A stretch of 64,000 nt of DNA from NCBI GenBank assembly GCA_024235215.1, contig JACKMU010000003.1, forward strand, positions 1 to 64,000. Reading direction: 5' to 3'. Source of the stretch: Chromatiaceae bacterium (lineage in GTDB: Bacteria; Pseudomonadota; Gammaproteobacteria; Chromatiales; Chromatiaceae). Made by a program: the position numbers and the translations under genes. The notes beneath the pieces were generated by a model that had not been told where the DNA came from, did no database searches, and worked only from the letters and a program-made list of their open reading frames with translations. Positions 25,804-35,005 of this stretch are shown here, one piece after another (positions within the stretch are counted from its first letter, which is position 1; each line of letters opens with the position of its first letter).

Positions 25804-25989
25804 CTAGTTGTGTGTCTCCGGTGAACGCCTCACTCTGCGTCTTTTTTTTTCCTGGGAATAGCCCGCCTCATCGTAATCCGAATGGCGCCGTTCCCCGTCA
25901 CTCTTGCGATGAGCACGATTGCGATGATGCAGGAAGGGCTCCCACTCCTCCAACTCACCATCGAACTCATCATCTGACTTTCTGTTCAA
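25804..25989 (-). CDS. Small charged protein, TTG start
   Basis: A 61-residue frame begins with TTG at 25989, preceded by GGAGGAG four bases upstream, a very good ribosome site. The product is highly charged (acidic start D-D-E-F-D-G-E-L-E-E-W, basic C-terminus K-K-R-R-R-V-R-R). No family recognised. It precedes iscX by distance but is not needed for it. The ribosome site is the main support. Confidence 0.45.
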   Translation of the reverse strand: MNRKSDDEFDGELEEWEPFLHHRNRAHRKSDGERRHSDYDEAGYSQEKKRRRVRRSPETHN

Positions 25990-26080
25990 GAGACTCCTCC
26001 AGTTGTGACTAAGCTCCTCGTGTACAAGTTATAAGCATTATTGGCAGAAAAGCAAAAAAATGAACTGTTTTCTGCGGGTG

Positions 26081-26281
26081 TTACTCACGCTCCTCGATCC
26101 ACGCCTGCTGCACCGCCTCCAGGATTCTTTCACCGCAGCGAGCGGGATCGTCGTCGAACTCCGGCAGCTGCATGATCCAGTCGCGCAGATCGACAAAGTT
26201 TACCGCTATCGGATCGACATCGGGCCACCTCTCATCCAATGCTATCGCGATTTCGAGCACATCGGTCCATTTGAGACTCAT
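26081..26281 (-). CDS. iscX: IscX (YfhJ) Fe-S assembly protein
   Basis: The product is 66 residues with L-K-W-T-D-V-L-E-I-A-I-A-L and D-P-x-x-V-x-F-V-D-L-R-D-W-I, diagnostic of IscX. It binds IscS and iron and tunes cluster formation. It is the last gene of the isc operon, 16 nt after fdx. Confidence 0.95.
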   Translation of the reverse strand: MSLKWTDVLEIAIALDERWPDVDPIAVNFVDLRDWIMQLPEFDDDPARCGERILEAVQQAWIEERE

Positions 26282-26297
26282 CTGCCAACTCCCGGAT

Positions 26298-26636
26298 TCA
26301 ATGGTGTTCGGAAACCATGTTAATGGTGTATTTCGGTATCTCGATCACCAGATCGGTATCGCCCACCAGCGCCTGACAGCTGAGGCGCGATTCGGCTTCC
26401 AAGCCCCACGCTTTGTCCAGCAGATCCTCTTCATTCTCCTCGGCCTCCGGTAATGAATCAAAGCCCTCGCGGATGATCACATGACAGGTCGTGCAGGCGC
26501 ACGACTTCTCACACGCATGTTCGATCTCGATACCATTCGCCAGCGCGGCATCGCAGATGCTGGTGCCCGGCTCTGCTTCAATGACTGCCCCATCGGGGCA
26601 GATCTCTTCATGGGGTAGGAAAATAATCTGAGTCAT
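26298..26636 (-). CDS. fdx: ISC-type [2Fe-2S] ferredoxin
   Basis: The product is 112 residues. Cluster ligands are visible in H-A-C-E-K-S-C-A-C-T-T-C-H-V and L-S-C-Q-A, the adrenodoxin-like spacing of Isc ferredoxins. Start at 26636 matches the family N-terminus; an upstream in-frame start at 26705 is inside the gap after hscA. It feeds electrons to cluster assembly on IscU. Confidence 0.95.
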   Translation of the reverse strand: MTQIIFLPHEEICPDGAVIEAEPGTSICDAALANGIEIEHACEKSCACTTCHVIIREGFDSLPEAEENEEDLLDKAWGLEAESRLSCQALVGDTDLVIEIPKYTINMVSEHH

Positions 26637-26705
26637 GTCTACTGTCTGATGATATGTGTCAGGAATCGATAGCGGAGTGCGCCAACCCGGCTGTCTGCTC
26701 CGCAA

Positions 26706-28577
26706 CTATTTGAACTCTTCCACACTGTGGCCGGACATTGCCTTGCGGACATTGGCGTTCATGCGCCGTTGCACGTAGGATTCACACTGTTTTTCCAGTC
26801 CCTCGATCGCCGCCTTGATCTGCGCCGGATCATTCCGTTCCGAGAGATCGACCAATTTGGAGAGTGACGCATCGATGCTGGCACGCTCTTCGCTGTTGAG
26901 CAGTTCGTCTCCATCACTGGCCAGAGCGGCTTGTAACGCCTCGATCACCCGTTCTGCCTCGACCTGTTGCTCACGCAGCCGGCGCGCTGCCATATCCTGC
27001 TCGGCGTAGACCATTGAGTCGCGCAGCATGGCACCGATCTCTGCATCGCTCAGGCCGTATGCAGGTTTTATCTCCACACTGGCTGTGACCCCGGTGCTCT
27101 CCTCCCGCGCCTCGACCCCGAGAAGACCGTCTGCATCGACGGAAAAGGTAACCTTGATACGCGCTGCACCAGCCACCATCGGTGGTATACCACGCAGCTC
27201 GAAACGGGCGAGGGAGCGACAATCGCTGACCAGCTCGCGCTCACCTTGTACCACATGCACAGCCATCGCGCTCTGGCCATCCTTGAAGGTGGTGAACTCC
27301 TGCGCTCGGGCGACTGGAATGGTGGTATTGCGTGGAATGATCTTCTCCACCAGTCCACCCATCGTCTCGATGCCGAGAGAGAGCGGATTGACATCCAGCA
27401 GCAGCATCTCATCCAGCGGCTTGTTACCGATCAGCACGTCAGCTTGCAGCGCTGCGCCTATCGCCACCACCCGGTCCGGATCTATCTCGCCCAACGCAGG
27501 CGAAGCGAAAAAATCGGAGACCAGTATACGCACCAATGGCACCCGGGTAGACCCACCGACCAGTACCACGTCTGCGATGTCCGCGACGCTCAATCCGGCA
27601 TCGCGCAATGCGCGACGACAGGGCGTGAGGGTTTTGCGCACCAGCGGCATGATCAACTGCTCGAACTGCACGCGAGTCAACTCTCCCCGCCAACAGTCAC
27701 CAGAGGGGAGTTCGACCGCGAGTTGAACACTGCCAGCTGAACTCAATGCCTCTTTGGCAGCGCAGGCATCGCGCATCAGGCGGCGCTGCATCGTATGATC
27801 GACGTCGTCGGAGAGTCCCGCCTGCTGCATGATCCAGCGGGCCAGCACCCGGTCGAAATCGTCACCACCCAACGCTGAATCGCCGCCGGTGGAGAGCACT
27901 TCGAACACCCCCCGGTTGAGCCGCAGAATCGAGATATCGAAGGTGCCGCCACCGAGATCATACACGGCATGGACACCTTCCGAACCGGTATCCAGACCAT
28001 ACGCCACCGCCGCCGCGGTCGGTTCATTCAGGAGTCGCAGCACATGGACGCCTGCCAGTCTGGCTGCGTCTTTGGTCGCCTGCCGCTGGGCATCGTCAAA
28101 ATAGGCAGGGACGGTGATCACCACACCTTCCAAAGGCCCGCCCAACGTCTCCTCGGCCCGTTGCACCAGGACCCTGAGGATCTCCGCCGACACCTCCACC
28201 GGACTCACTGCACCGGCCAACGTTTGAATCCGGGGAACCGCGCTCTCCTGATGCGTGAAGTGGTAGGATGGCAGGCTGCCGAGAGAGTTGAGCTCGTCAA
28301 TGCTGCGCCCCAACATGCGTTTGATCGAGACGATTGTATTGAGCGGATCGCTTACTGCCGCGCTCCGGGCAGCATGACCGACGATCCTCTGATCACCGGT
28401 GTAACGCACCACAGAGGGAAGCAGATGGCGACCCTCCGTGTCGGGCAGCGTCTCTGCGACGCCACTGCGAACACTGGCCACCAGCGAATTGGTGGTACCC
28501 AGATCGATCCCCGCTGCCAGTCGCTGCTGGTGTGGGGCTTGGGACTTTCCCGGTTCGGAGAGTTGAAGCAGGGCCAT
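26706..28577 (-). CDS. hscA: Hsp70-type chaperone HscA
   Basis: The product is 623 residues. Hsp70 signatures are intact: G-I-D-L-G-T-T-N-S-L-V, V-Y-D-L-G-G-G-T-F-D-I-S, and V-L-V-G-G-S-T-R-V-P. HscA drives cluster release from IscU with HscB. Start 28577 (M-A-L-L-Q-L) fits other HscA; an in-frame ATG at 28634 would overlap hscB. Confidence 0.97.
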   Translation of the reverse strand: MALLQLSEPGKSQAPHQQRLAAGIDLGTTNSLVASVRSGVAETLPDTEGRHLLPSVVRYTGDQRIVGHAARSAAVSDPLNTIVSIKRMLGRSIDELNSLGSLPSYHFTHQESAVPRIQTLAGAVSPVEVSAEILRVLVQRAEETLGGPLEGVVITVPAYFDDAQRQATKDAARLAGVHVLRLLNEPTAAAVAYGLDTGSEGVHAVYDLGGGTFDISILRLNRGVFEVLSTGGDSALGGDDFDRVLARWIMQQAGLSDDVDHTMQRRLMRDACAAKEALSSAGSVQLAVELPSGDCWRGELTRVQFEQLIMPLVRKTLTPCRRALRDAGLSVADIADVVLVGGSTRVPLVRILVSDFFASPALGEIDPDRVVAIGAALQADVLIGNKPLDEMLLLDVNPLSLGIETMGGLVEKIIPRNTTIPVARAQEFTTFKDGQSAMAVHVVQGERELVSDCRSLARFELRGIPPMVAGAARIKVTFSVDADGLLGVEAREESTGVTASVEIKPAYGLSDAEIGAMLRDSMVYAEQDMAARRLREQQVEAERVIEALQAALASDGDELLNSEERASIDASLSKLVDLSERNDPAQIKAAIEGLEKQCESYVQRRMNANVRKAMSGHSVEEFK

Positions 28578-28590
28578 AGGCGGTACCGGA

Positions 28591-29136
28591 CTAGAGGGCT
28601 TCGTCGAGTTCGGCCTCGAGCTCCTCAGCATCATGACGAAGTTTCTGCATGAACTGCATCTTACGTAGAATCTCCCGTGCAGCCTCCAGCTGTTCCGGCG
28701 TGGCCGACTCGAATTGTACCGCCATCTCTCCGACCATGTTGGAGAAGCGCTGGTTGACCTCCACCATCAGTTCGGCGATGGTGGCGTAGGGGTCCGGTTT
28801 GGCACGCGCCGCCTCGAGCTCTTCGCGCAGTTCCAGTTGCTCCATCAGGAACACGCTATCCCGGGTAGTCTCCTGCTGCACATCCATCTCGATGCCGTTG
28901 AGCGATAGCAGATAACGCCCCCGCTCGATCGGATCCTTCAGCGTATGATACGCCTGATTGATGCGCGCGGCACGCTGCAGTGAAAGACGCTTCTCCTGCT
29001 CACTGGCATTGGCAAACCGGTCCGGATGCACCACGCGTTGCAGTTCGCGGTAGCGTTCGGCCAGTTGACTCTTGTCGATGATATAACCGACAGGCAGGCC
29101 AAAAAGCTCAAAGTAGTTCTTCGAGAAATCCAACAT
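28591..29136 (-). CDS. hscB: Co-chaperone HscB
   Basis: The product is 181 residues with an N-terminal J-domain (H-P-D-R-F) and a C-terminal helical IscU-binding domain. N-terminus N-Y-F-E-L-F-G-L-P is typical. It lies 13 nt before hscA. Confidence 0.96.
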   Translation of the reverse strand: MLDFSKNYFELFGLPVGYIIDKSQLAERYRELQRVVHPDRFANASEQEKRLSLQRAARINQAYHTLKDPIERGRYLLSLNGIEMDVQQETTRDSVFLMEQLELREELEAARAKPDPYATIAELMVEVNQRFSNMVGEMAVQFESATPEQLEAAREILRKMQFMQKLRHDAEELEAELDEAL

Positions 29137-29155
29137 ACAGGCTACCGGGGCCTAT

Positions 29156-29479
29156 TCAGACGTTAAAGCTTTCGCCGCAGCCACAGGCATCCTTGACATT
29201 CGGATTATTGAATTTAAAACCCTCATTCAACCCTTCCTTGGTGTAGTCGAGTTCGGTGCCGTCCAGGTAGAGGAGACTCTTGGCATCCACCAGCACTTTC
29301 ACGCCGTGGTTTTCGAACACCTGATCGCCATCATCCTGTTCATCCGCAAACTCCAGCACATAAGCCATACCGGAACAGCCGGAGGTTCTCACTCCCAGGC
29401 GAATCCCCATACCGGAGCCTCGGTTATCAATAAACTTTTTGACGTGATCCGCCGCCGCTTCGGTCAATGTGATTGCCAT
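29156..29479 (-). CDS. iscA: A-type Fe-S carrier IscA
   Basis: The product is 107 residues with the three ligand cysteines of A-type carriers: T-S-G-C-S-G-M-A-Y and C-G-C-G-E-S-F at the C-terminus. It delivers clusters from IscU to targets. In contrast, the A-type-like DsrR in this window has no cysteine. Confidence 0.96.
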   Translation of the reverse strand: MAITLTEAAADHVKKFIDNRGSGMGIRLGVRTSGCSGMAYVLEFADEQDDGDQVFENHGVKVLVDAKSLLYLDGTELDYTKEGLNEGFKFNNPNVKDACGCGESFNV

Positions 29480-29538
29480 TTACTTTTTACTCCAGTTCAG
29501 GCCCGCGCTACAGGCGACAACCCCGATCGACAAACCGA

Positions 29539-29922
29539 TCATTTGCTCTGCTTGGAGGTAAAGTCCTCCACTGCCGCTCTGATAGCATCCTCGGCCAACA
29601 CCGAGCAGTGTACCTTGACGGGCGGCAGTGCCAGCTCATTGGCAATATCGGTGTTCTTTATCTGTTGTGCCTCAGCCAGTGTTTTGCCTTTGACCCATTC
29701 GGTCAGCAGACTACTGGAAGCTATCGCCGATCCGCAGCCATAGGTTTTGAATTTGGCATCCTCGATGACGCCATCTTCATTGACCTGGATCTGCAGACGC
29801 ATCACGTCTCCGCAGGCCGGTGCACCCACCATGCCGGTACCCACGTTCCTGGCACTCTTGTCCAGCACACCCACGTTGCGCGGGTTTTCGTAATGATCCA
29901 AGACCTTCTCGCTGTACGCCAT
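29539..29922 (-). CDS. iscU: Fe-S scaffold IscU
   Basis: The product is 127 residues. Ligands are in P-A-C-G-D-V, Y-G-C-G-S-A-I-A-S-S-S and V-H-C-S-V-L, and the L-P-P-V-K motif for HscA is present. ATG 29922 has AAGGTGGAG upstream; an in-frame GTG at 29937 is less likely. Confidence 0.97.
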   Translation of the reverse strand: MAYSEKVLDHYENPRNVGVLDKSARNVGTGMVGAPACGDVMRLQIQVNEDGVIEDAKFKTYGCGSAIASSSLLTEWVKGKTLAEAQQIKNTDIANELALPPVKVHCSVLAEDAIRAAVEDFTSKQSK

Positions 29923-30026
29923 GATCAGATTCTCCACCTTTCAGAAGCCGTCCGCATACCGGCCGACCGTATATTCATATATTAGCAAAAACCGTTGTAC
30001 TTTGTGGTAACAGATTCAGACCGTTT

Positions 30027-31241
30027 TCAATGAGCCGCCCACTGTACCGACTTCAGATCCACTCCCTCTTTGAACATATCCCACAGCGGGGAGAGCTCCC
30101 TCAGCCTCAGCACCTGGCTGCGCACCAGATCGATCACATAATCGACCTCCTCCAGCGTCGTGAAACGTCCGATCGTGAAACGGATCGAGCTGTGCGCCAA
30201 TTCATCCTCCCGGCCGAGTGCCCGCAGCACATAGCTGGGTTCCAGGCTGGCCGAAGTACAGGCAGAACCGGAAGATACGGCGATATCCTTCAGCGCCATA
30301 ATCAGCGATTCCCCTTCCACATAGGCAAAGCTGACGTTCAGGTTACCTGCGACGCGCTGCTTGAGATCACCGTTCAGATAGACCTCTTCCATATCGCTCA
30401 GTCCCGCCCAAAGACGATTGCGCAGTGTGAGAATGCGCTCGTTCTCTTGCGCCATCTCCAGCCGGGCCAAACGAAACGCTTCCCCCATACCGACGATCTG
30501 ATGCGTCGGCAGCGTGCCGGAACGCATGCCGCGTTCGTGCCCACCGCCATGAATTTGCGCCTCCAGCCGGACCCGTGGTTTGCGTCTTACATAAAGCGCG
30601 CCCACCCCCTTGGGACCGTAGATCTTGTGCGCCGACAAAGACAGCAGATCGATCTTCGTCGTCTCCATATCGATCGGCACTTTGCCAGCGCTCTGCGCAG
30701 CGTCCACATGCAGCAGAATCTTTCTGGAGCGGGTAAGCTCACCGATGGCGGCAACGTCCTGAATCACACCGATCTCGTTGTTGACGTGCATGATCGAAAC
30801 CAAAATGGTGTCATCGCGCATCGCCGCTTCCAGCTTGGTGATGTCGATCAAGCCGCTGGGCTCGGGATCCAGATAGGTGATCTGAAATCCATCCCGCTCG
30901 AGTTGGCGGCAGGTGTCGAGTACCGCCTTGTGTTCAGTCTTGCAGGTGATGACGTGGCGACCCTGTTTGTTATAGAACGCAGCCACTCCTTTGATCGCCA
31001 GGTTGTCTGATTCAGTGGCACCCGAAGTCCAGATGATCTCTTTCGGATCGGCGTTGATCAGTGCAGCCACCTGACTCCTCGCCTCCTCCACCGCGTCGTC
31101 TGCATCCCAGCCGAAGCGATGTGAACGGGAGGCTGGATTACCGAATTTTCCGTCCGGCGTCAGGTAGCTGCACATCAGCTCCGCAACCCGTGGATCAACC
31201 GGCGTGGTTGCCGAATAGTCCATGTAAATCGGTAGTTTCAT
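30027..31241 (-). CDS. iscS: Cysteine desulfurase IscS
   Basis: The product is 404 residues. PLP lysine is in L-S-A-H-K-I-Y-G-P-K-G, and the mobile active Cys in S-S-G-S-A-C-T-S. ATG 31241 has GGGAG 5 nt upstream; the frame up to 31289 reaches into iscR. It supplies sulfane sulfur for Fe-S clusters and tRNA thiolation. Confidence 0.97.
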   Translation of the reverse strand: MKLPIYMDYSATTPVDPRVAELMCSYLTPDGKFGNPASRSHRFGWDADDAVEEARSQVAALINADPKEIIWTSGATESDNLAIKGVAAFYNKQGRHVITCKTEHKAVLDTCRQLERDGFQITYLDPEPSGLIDITKLEAAMRDDTILVSIMHVNNEIGVIQDVAAIGELTRSRKILLHVDAAQSAGKVPIDMETTKIDLLSLSAHKIYGPKGVGALYVRRKPRVRLEAQIHGGGHERGMRSGTLPTHQIVGMGEAFRLARLEMAQENERILTLRNRLWAGLSDMEEVYLNGDLKQRVAGNLNVSFAYVEGESLIMALKDIAVSSGSACTSASLEPSYVLRALGREDELAHSSIRFTIGRFTTLEEVDYVIDLVRSQVLRLRELSPLWDMFKEGVDLKSVQWAAH

Positions 31242-31288
31242 CGTCACTCCCGCTTTGATTCGTTTATAACCATACCCAGCACGCAGCA

Positions 31289-31774
31289 TTACGCACGTGC
31301 TGAAGACTCCAGTGCGCCTACCTTGACTTCCTGCTTCTGCATCCCATCCTGACGCCTGGCAACCTGTCTGACACCATTTCGGGACATCAGATCGTGCAGA
31401 CTGATCTCAGTGAGATATTCGTGTATCCGGTCGCTCAAATCGTGCCACAGGTCGTGGGTCAGGCAACGCTCATTGTCCTGGCAGTTGTGCCCCCCTCCGC
31501 AGCGTGTGGTATCAACCGACTCATCGACCGCCGAAATCACCTCGGCAATATGGATCTGATCGACACCGCGCGCCAACACGTATCCTCCGCCCGGTCCACG
31601 CACACTGCGCACCAACTTCTTTTTTCGCAGCCTGGAGAAGAGCTGTTCGAGGTAGGAGAGTGAGATACCCTGGCGCTCAGCGATATCGGCCAGCGTGATC
31701 GGGCCCTTCCCGTCGTGCAGTGCCAAATCCAATATGGCGGTCACTGCATACCTGCCTTTGGTGGTCAATCTCAC
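31289..31774 (-). CDS. iscR: Fe-S regulator IscR
   Basis: The product is 161 residues of the Rrf2 family with an N-terminal winged helix (M-R-L-T-T-K-G-R-Y-A-V) and cluster ligands T-R-C-G-G-G-H-N-C-x5-C-L-T-H. It represses its own operon when loaded with [2Fe-2S]. It heads iscRSUA-hscBA-fdx-iscX. Confidence 0.97.
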   Translation of the reverse strand: MRLTTKGRYAVTAILDLALHDGKGPITLADIAERQGISLSYLEQLFSRLRKKKLVRSVRGPGGGYVLARGVDQIHIAEVISAVDESVDTTRCGGGHNCQDNERCLTHDLWHDLSDRIHEYLTEISLHDLMSRNGVRQVARRQDGMQKQEVKVGALESSARA

Positions 31775-31803
31775 TGTAATTACTCCCGAATTTACTTGGC
31801 TGA

Positions 31804-31836
31804 ACTATATAATACCCGACTAAAATTATCAAGTAT
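31804..31836 (-). promoter_or_regulatory. isc promoter with IscR type 1 site
   Basis: On the minus strand TTGATA (31827-31832), 17 nt and TATAGT (31804-31809) form a sigma-70 promoter about 30 bp before iscR. Overlapping it, 31812-31836 reads ATACCCGACT-(5)-TATCAAGTAT on the plus strand, which fits the 25-nt IscR type 1 consensus at 23 positions by my count. Repression by holo-IscR follows. Confidence 0.8.
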
Positions 31837-31839
31837 TAT

Positions 31840-32658
31840 TCAGTCCTGTCGCTCGGTTTCGGCACTGTGCGTCTGACCGACACTGGAGTGAATGCGCAGC
31901 AGTTCTTCCGCTGTGGACGCAATCTCGCAGGATTCCAGCTCCGGCAACTCGAGCTCGGGCTGTTCATCAGAGATCTTCCGCAGGCTCTGGCACATCTGTT
32001 CCATACGTTGATCCAGTACATGAATGTGGTCAAGCATGCAGTTGATCGCATGGGCCACGGGATCGGGAGCATCGCGGGTCACACCGTAAGCATCGAATCC
32101 CATCTTCTTGGCGATCTCCTCCCGATGTTCTCCACCGATCGAATCGTTCTGTTCGACCAGCCTTCCCGGCACACCGACCACTGTGGTGCCAGGAGGCACT
32201 GGTTTGACCACCACCGCATTGGAACCGATACGCGCGCCGGACCCGATTTCGATCGGACCCAGCACCTTGGCCCCCGCACCCACAACCACATCGTTTCCCA
32301 GAGTCGGGTGGCGTTTACCCTTCTGCCAGCTGGTTCCCCCCAGCGTGACGCCATGATAGAGCGTACAGCCGTCACCGACCACCGCGGTTTCACCGATGAC
32401 GACGCCCATGCCGTGGTCAATAAAGAAGCGGCGACCGATGGTTGCGCCGGGATGAATCTCGATCCCGGTAATCCAACGCCCGAAGGTGGAGAGCATTCGC
32501 GCCAGCCAGTAAAGGCGGATATGCCACAGTTTATGGCTCAGCCGGTGAATCAGCAGCGCATGGAGTCCAGGGTAGGTGGTCAGTACCTCAAACGCATTGC
32601 GCGCCGCGGGATCTCTTGCAAATACACAGTCGATATCCTCTTTGAGACGTGCAAACAT
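31840..32658 (-). CDS. cysE: Serine O-acetyltransferase
   Basis: The product is 272 residues with left-handed beta-helix hexapeptide repeats (I-H-P-G-A-T-I-G, H-G-M-G-V-V-I-G-E-T-A). It makes O-acetylserine for cysteine synthesis. Its C-terminal extension (about residues 175-272) is longer than in short forms. It ends 66 nt before iscR, the same order as in Azotobacter, where cysteine supply feeds IscS. Confidence 0.95.
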   Translation of the reverse strand: MFARLKEDIDCVFARDPAARNAFEVLTTYPGLHALLIHRLSHKLWHIRLYWLARMLSTFGRWITGIEIHPGATIGRRFFIDHGMGVVIGETAVVGDGCTLYHGVTLGGTSWQKGKRHPTLGNDVVVGAGAKVLGPIEIGSGARIGSNAVVVKPVPPGTTVVGVPGRLVEQNDSIGGEHREEIAKKMGFDAYGVTRDAPDPVAHAINCMLDHIHVLDQRMEQMCQSLRKISDEQPELELPELESCEIASTAEELLRIHSSVGQTHSAETERQD

Positions 32659-32734
32659 GTTCCCATCTACCCAATTTCAATCCCTGACTATTCTACTCGA
32701 TTATTACCGAACAGCGCTATCGAAGAGCACACCT

Positions 32735-33487
32735 TCACTCCGCCCCACGCTCCCTCCGCTTCGACTTGCTATCCTGCGCGGCGCTGAGAATGCCACGCAG
32801 AATGTTGATCTCGTCCCGATCTGGACGCGCACGCAGAAAAAAGCGCCGCAAGCGCCGCCGCAGCTTCTGTGACTGACCCGGAGTGGAGAAGCGAAGCTCC
32901 TCCATCGTCTGCTCAAGATGGGCGAAAAAACTCTCCATCACCTCCGCAGATACCGGCTCCCCGCGTTGCGGCAGCACCTCCCGTGTTGTCTGCCGCTGCG
33001 CGGTATCGGTGAGATGCAGTTCGTAACCGAGAATCTGCACCGCCTGGGCAAGATTGAGCGAACTGAACTCCGGATTGGCGGGGATATGCACCAGATAGTG
33101 GCAACGATCCAGTTCCGTGTTCGAAAGGCCGGAATTCTCCCGCCCGAAGATCAGCGCAACCTCTCCACTGCACCGGCACTCGGCCAACAGCTTTTCCGCA
33201 CAGGCCCGGGGATCCAGTTGCGGCCACTCGACGGTGCGCAGACGGGCACTTGCACCGATCACCAGACGACACCCTGCCACCGCCTCATCCAGCGAGCCAC
33301 ACACTCTGGCATGCGCCAGCAGATCGTCGGCACCGGAGGCCCGGGCAGTCGCCTCCGCGCTGGGAAAGAGGCGCGGCTGTACCAGCACCAACTGCGCCAG
33401 GCACATGTTTTTCATCGCTCGGGCGACAGCGCCGATATTGCCTGGATGAGTGGTACCGACCAATACGATGCGGATATTTTTCAGCAT
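32735..33487 (-). CDS. trmJ: tRNA (Cm32/Um32) 2'-O-methyltransferase TrmJ
   Basis: The product is 250 residues of the SPOUT family. N-terminus I-R-I-V-L-V-G-T-T-H-P-G-N-I-G-A-V-A-R-A-M, and the knot motifs F-G-R-E-N-S-G-L and S-S-L-N-L-A-Q-A-V are clear. ATG 33487 fits the family start; a GTG at 33526 would add 13 residues. It lies upstream of cysE-isc and is divergent from suhB, as in many gammaproteobacteria. Confidence 0.94.
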   Translation of the reverse strand: MLKNIRIVLVGTTHPGNIGAVARAMKNMCLAQLVLVQPRLFPSAEATARASGADDLLAHARVCGSLDEAVAGCRLVIGASARLRTVEWPQLDPRACAEKLLAECRCSGEVALIFGRENSGLSNTELDRCHYLVHIPANPEFSSLNLAQAVQILGYELHLTDTAQRQTTREVLPQRGEPVSAEVMESFFAHLEQTMEELRFSTPGQSQKLRRRLRRFFLRARPDRDEINILRGILSAAQDSKSKRRERGAE

Positions 33488-33629
33488 GGGAGTCTTACTC
33501 TGAGCCGGTCTCTCCGGTGTTGCCACTACTTGCTGGTGGCGCCAGATTCTAAATGAAGGGAGTACGGATTACAGGCCTTTTCGGTGCTAAATAGACCCAA
33601 CATCCGAAGACGCCATCGTGACAACCGGT

Positions 33630-33677
33630 TATAATTGCCGACCGAAGATTCCGGAATCGTAGCTTGAATCGTAGCTG
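33630..33677 (+). promoter_or_regulatory. Probable suhB promoter with tandem 12-mer
   Basis: TATAAT (33630-33635) is a perfect -10, but no good -35 is seen. In the leader, GAATCGTAGCTT (33654-33665) is followed directly by GAATCGTAGCTG (33666-33677). The role of the repeat is unknown. Confidence 0.4.
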
Positions 33678-33723
33678 TTCGGTTCCGTAATCAGTGCAAC
33701 ATTCGACGACAGCCGCTACTCAC

Positions 33724-34524
33724 ATGCATCCAACCATCAATATCGCTATCCGCGCCGCCCGCAGCGCCGGTAATCTGTTAGTGCGCTACTTCGACCGGGT
33801 CGATACGCTCAAGATCGACACCAAGGGGATGAACGACTTCGTCACCGAAGTGGATCGTGCAGCCGAGCAGGTAATCATCGAAGTGTTGCGTAAGACCTAC
33901 CCCAGCCACGGCATTCTGGCTGAGGAGAGCGGTAATCAGCCGGGTGAGAGTGACTATCAATGGATCATCGATCCACTTGACGGGACCACCAACTATCTGC
34001 ACGGATTCCCCCAGTTCTCTATCTCGATTGCACTCAGAAACAAAGATGTACTCGAGCAGGCGCTGGTCTATGATCCACTGCGCGAGGAGATGTTCACCGC
34101 CAGTCGGGGCGGAGGGGCGCAGCTCAATGACCGCCGCATCCGGGTCAGCAGCCGTAAGTCGCTCGATGGCGCGCTGTTGGGAACCGGCTTTCCTTATCGT
34201 GAGCGTGCCCATCTGGATGCTTATCTGGGGATGCTCAAGGTACTCATCAGCGAAACCGCGGGAATCCGTCGTCCTGGTTCGGCCGCGCTCGACCTGGCTT
34301 ATGTCGCTTCCGGTCGGGTGGATGGGTTTTGGGAAATCGGGCTGTCGCAATGGGATATCGCCGCCGGTGCACTGCTGGTAAAAGAGGCGGGTGGTGTCGT
34401 CTCGGATTTCAACAATGGGGAGCGCTATCTGGAGAGCGGCAATATCATCGCCGGTGGGATCAGGGTACACAAGCTGATGCAGCAGAGGATCACTCCCTAC
34501 CGCAACGAACATCTGCGCTTCTGA
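33724..34524 (+). CDS. suhB: Inositol monophosphatase family protein SuhB
   Basis: The product is 266 residues. Metal-site motifs E-E-S-G, D-P-L-D-G-T-T-N-Y-L-H-G-F-P and W-D-I-A-A-G are intact. The family enzyme hydrolyses inositol-1-phosphate; SuhB also joins rRNA antitermination complexes. ATG 33724 (M-H-P-T-I-N-I-A-I-R-A-A) matches E. coli. Confidence 0.95.
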   Translation: MHPTINIAIRAARSAGNLLVRYFDRVDTLKIDTKGMNDFVTEVDRAAEQVIIEVLRKTYPSHGILAEESGNQPGESDYQWIIDPLDGTTNYLHGFPQFSISIALRNKDVLEQALVYDPLREEMFTASRGGGAQLNDRRIRVSSRKSLDGALLGTGFPYRERAHLDAYLGMLKVLISETAGIRRPGSAALDLAYVASGRVDGFWEIGLSQWDIAAGALLVKEAGGVVSDFNNGERYLESGNIIAGGIRVHKLMQQRITPYRNEHLRF

Positions 34525-34631
34525 TCACATTTCCAATCCCGGCCAACTTAAGATTTGGGACATCTGAACGCTACACCGTCTGAATCCCGCATGCAGCCCG
34601 GTGCGGGAGTAACGGGACAGGATCTCAGCAG

Positions 34632-34889
34632 ATGTCAGATAAAAAAGAAAGATTGACCCCAGTCAGTGACCGCGCCTTGGAGATGATCATGCGCGATGTG
34701 CTGGATGGTATGCTGGAGTTGTCCCTGGAATCAGCCTACTCCACCCGGCACACCGAATTTGAAATCATCGAGATAGTCGCGGAGCATGAGTTCACCCGCA
34801 ACGATGGGGAGAAAGGTCGGACGCAGGGAAAATCGGCCAGCCGGGCGGACATCCTACAGTTCCCGCGATTACGCAAAGCCGCCTGTTAG
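34632..34889 (+). CDS. Hypothetical small protein
   Basis: The product is 85 residues, acidic in the first half with a basic tail. AGGA precedes the ATG. It lies 107 nt after suhB in the same direction and convergent with secF. I do not recognise a family, and no motif stands out. Confidence 0.5.
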   Translation: MSDKKERLTPVSDRALEMIMRDVLDGMLELSLESAYSTRHTEFEIIEIVAEHEFTRNDGEKGRTQGKSASRADILQFPRLRKAAC

Positions 34890-35005
34890 TCTGTCTGGGA
34901 ACCTAGGAGCAGAAGCTGGACAAAATCCACCAGCGGAACACTGGTAAACACTTCTGGCATACTCAGTGAGGAATCAGCCGCTAATTCCTGACTCAGTGCG
35001 CTTTC

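Noticed and set aside
27028..27726. Plus-strand frames opposite hscA, iscS (30030-31010) and cysE (31867-32787)
   Set aside because: All mirror conserved minus-strand genes and have no family features.
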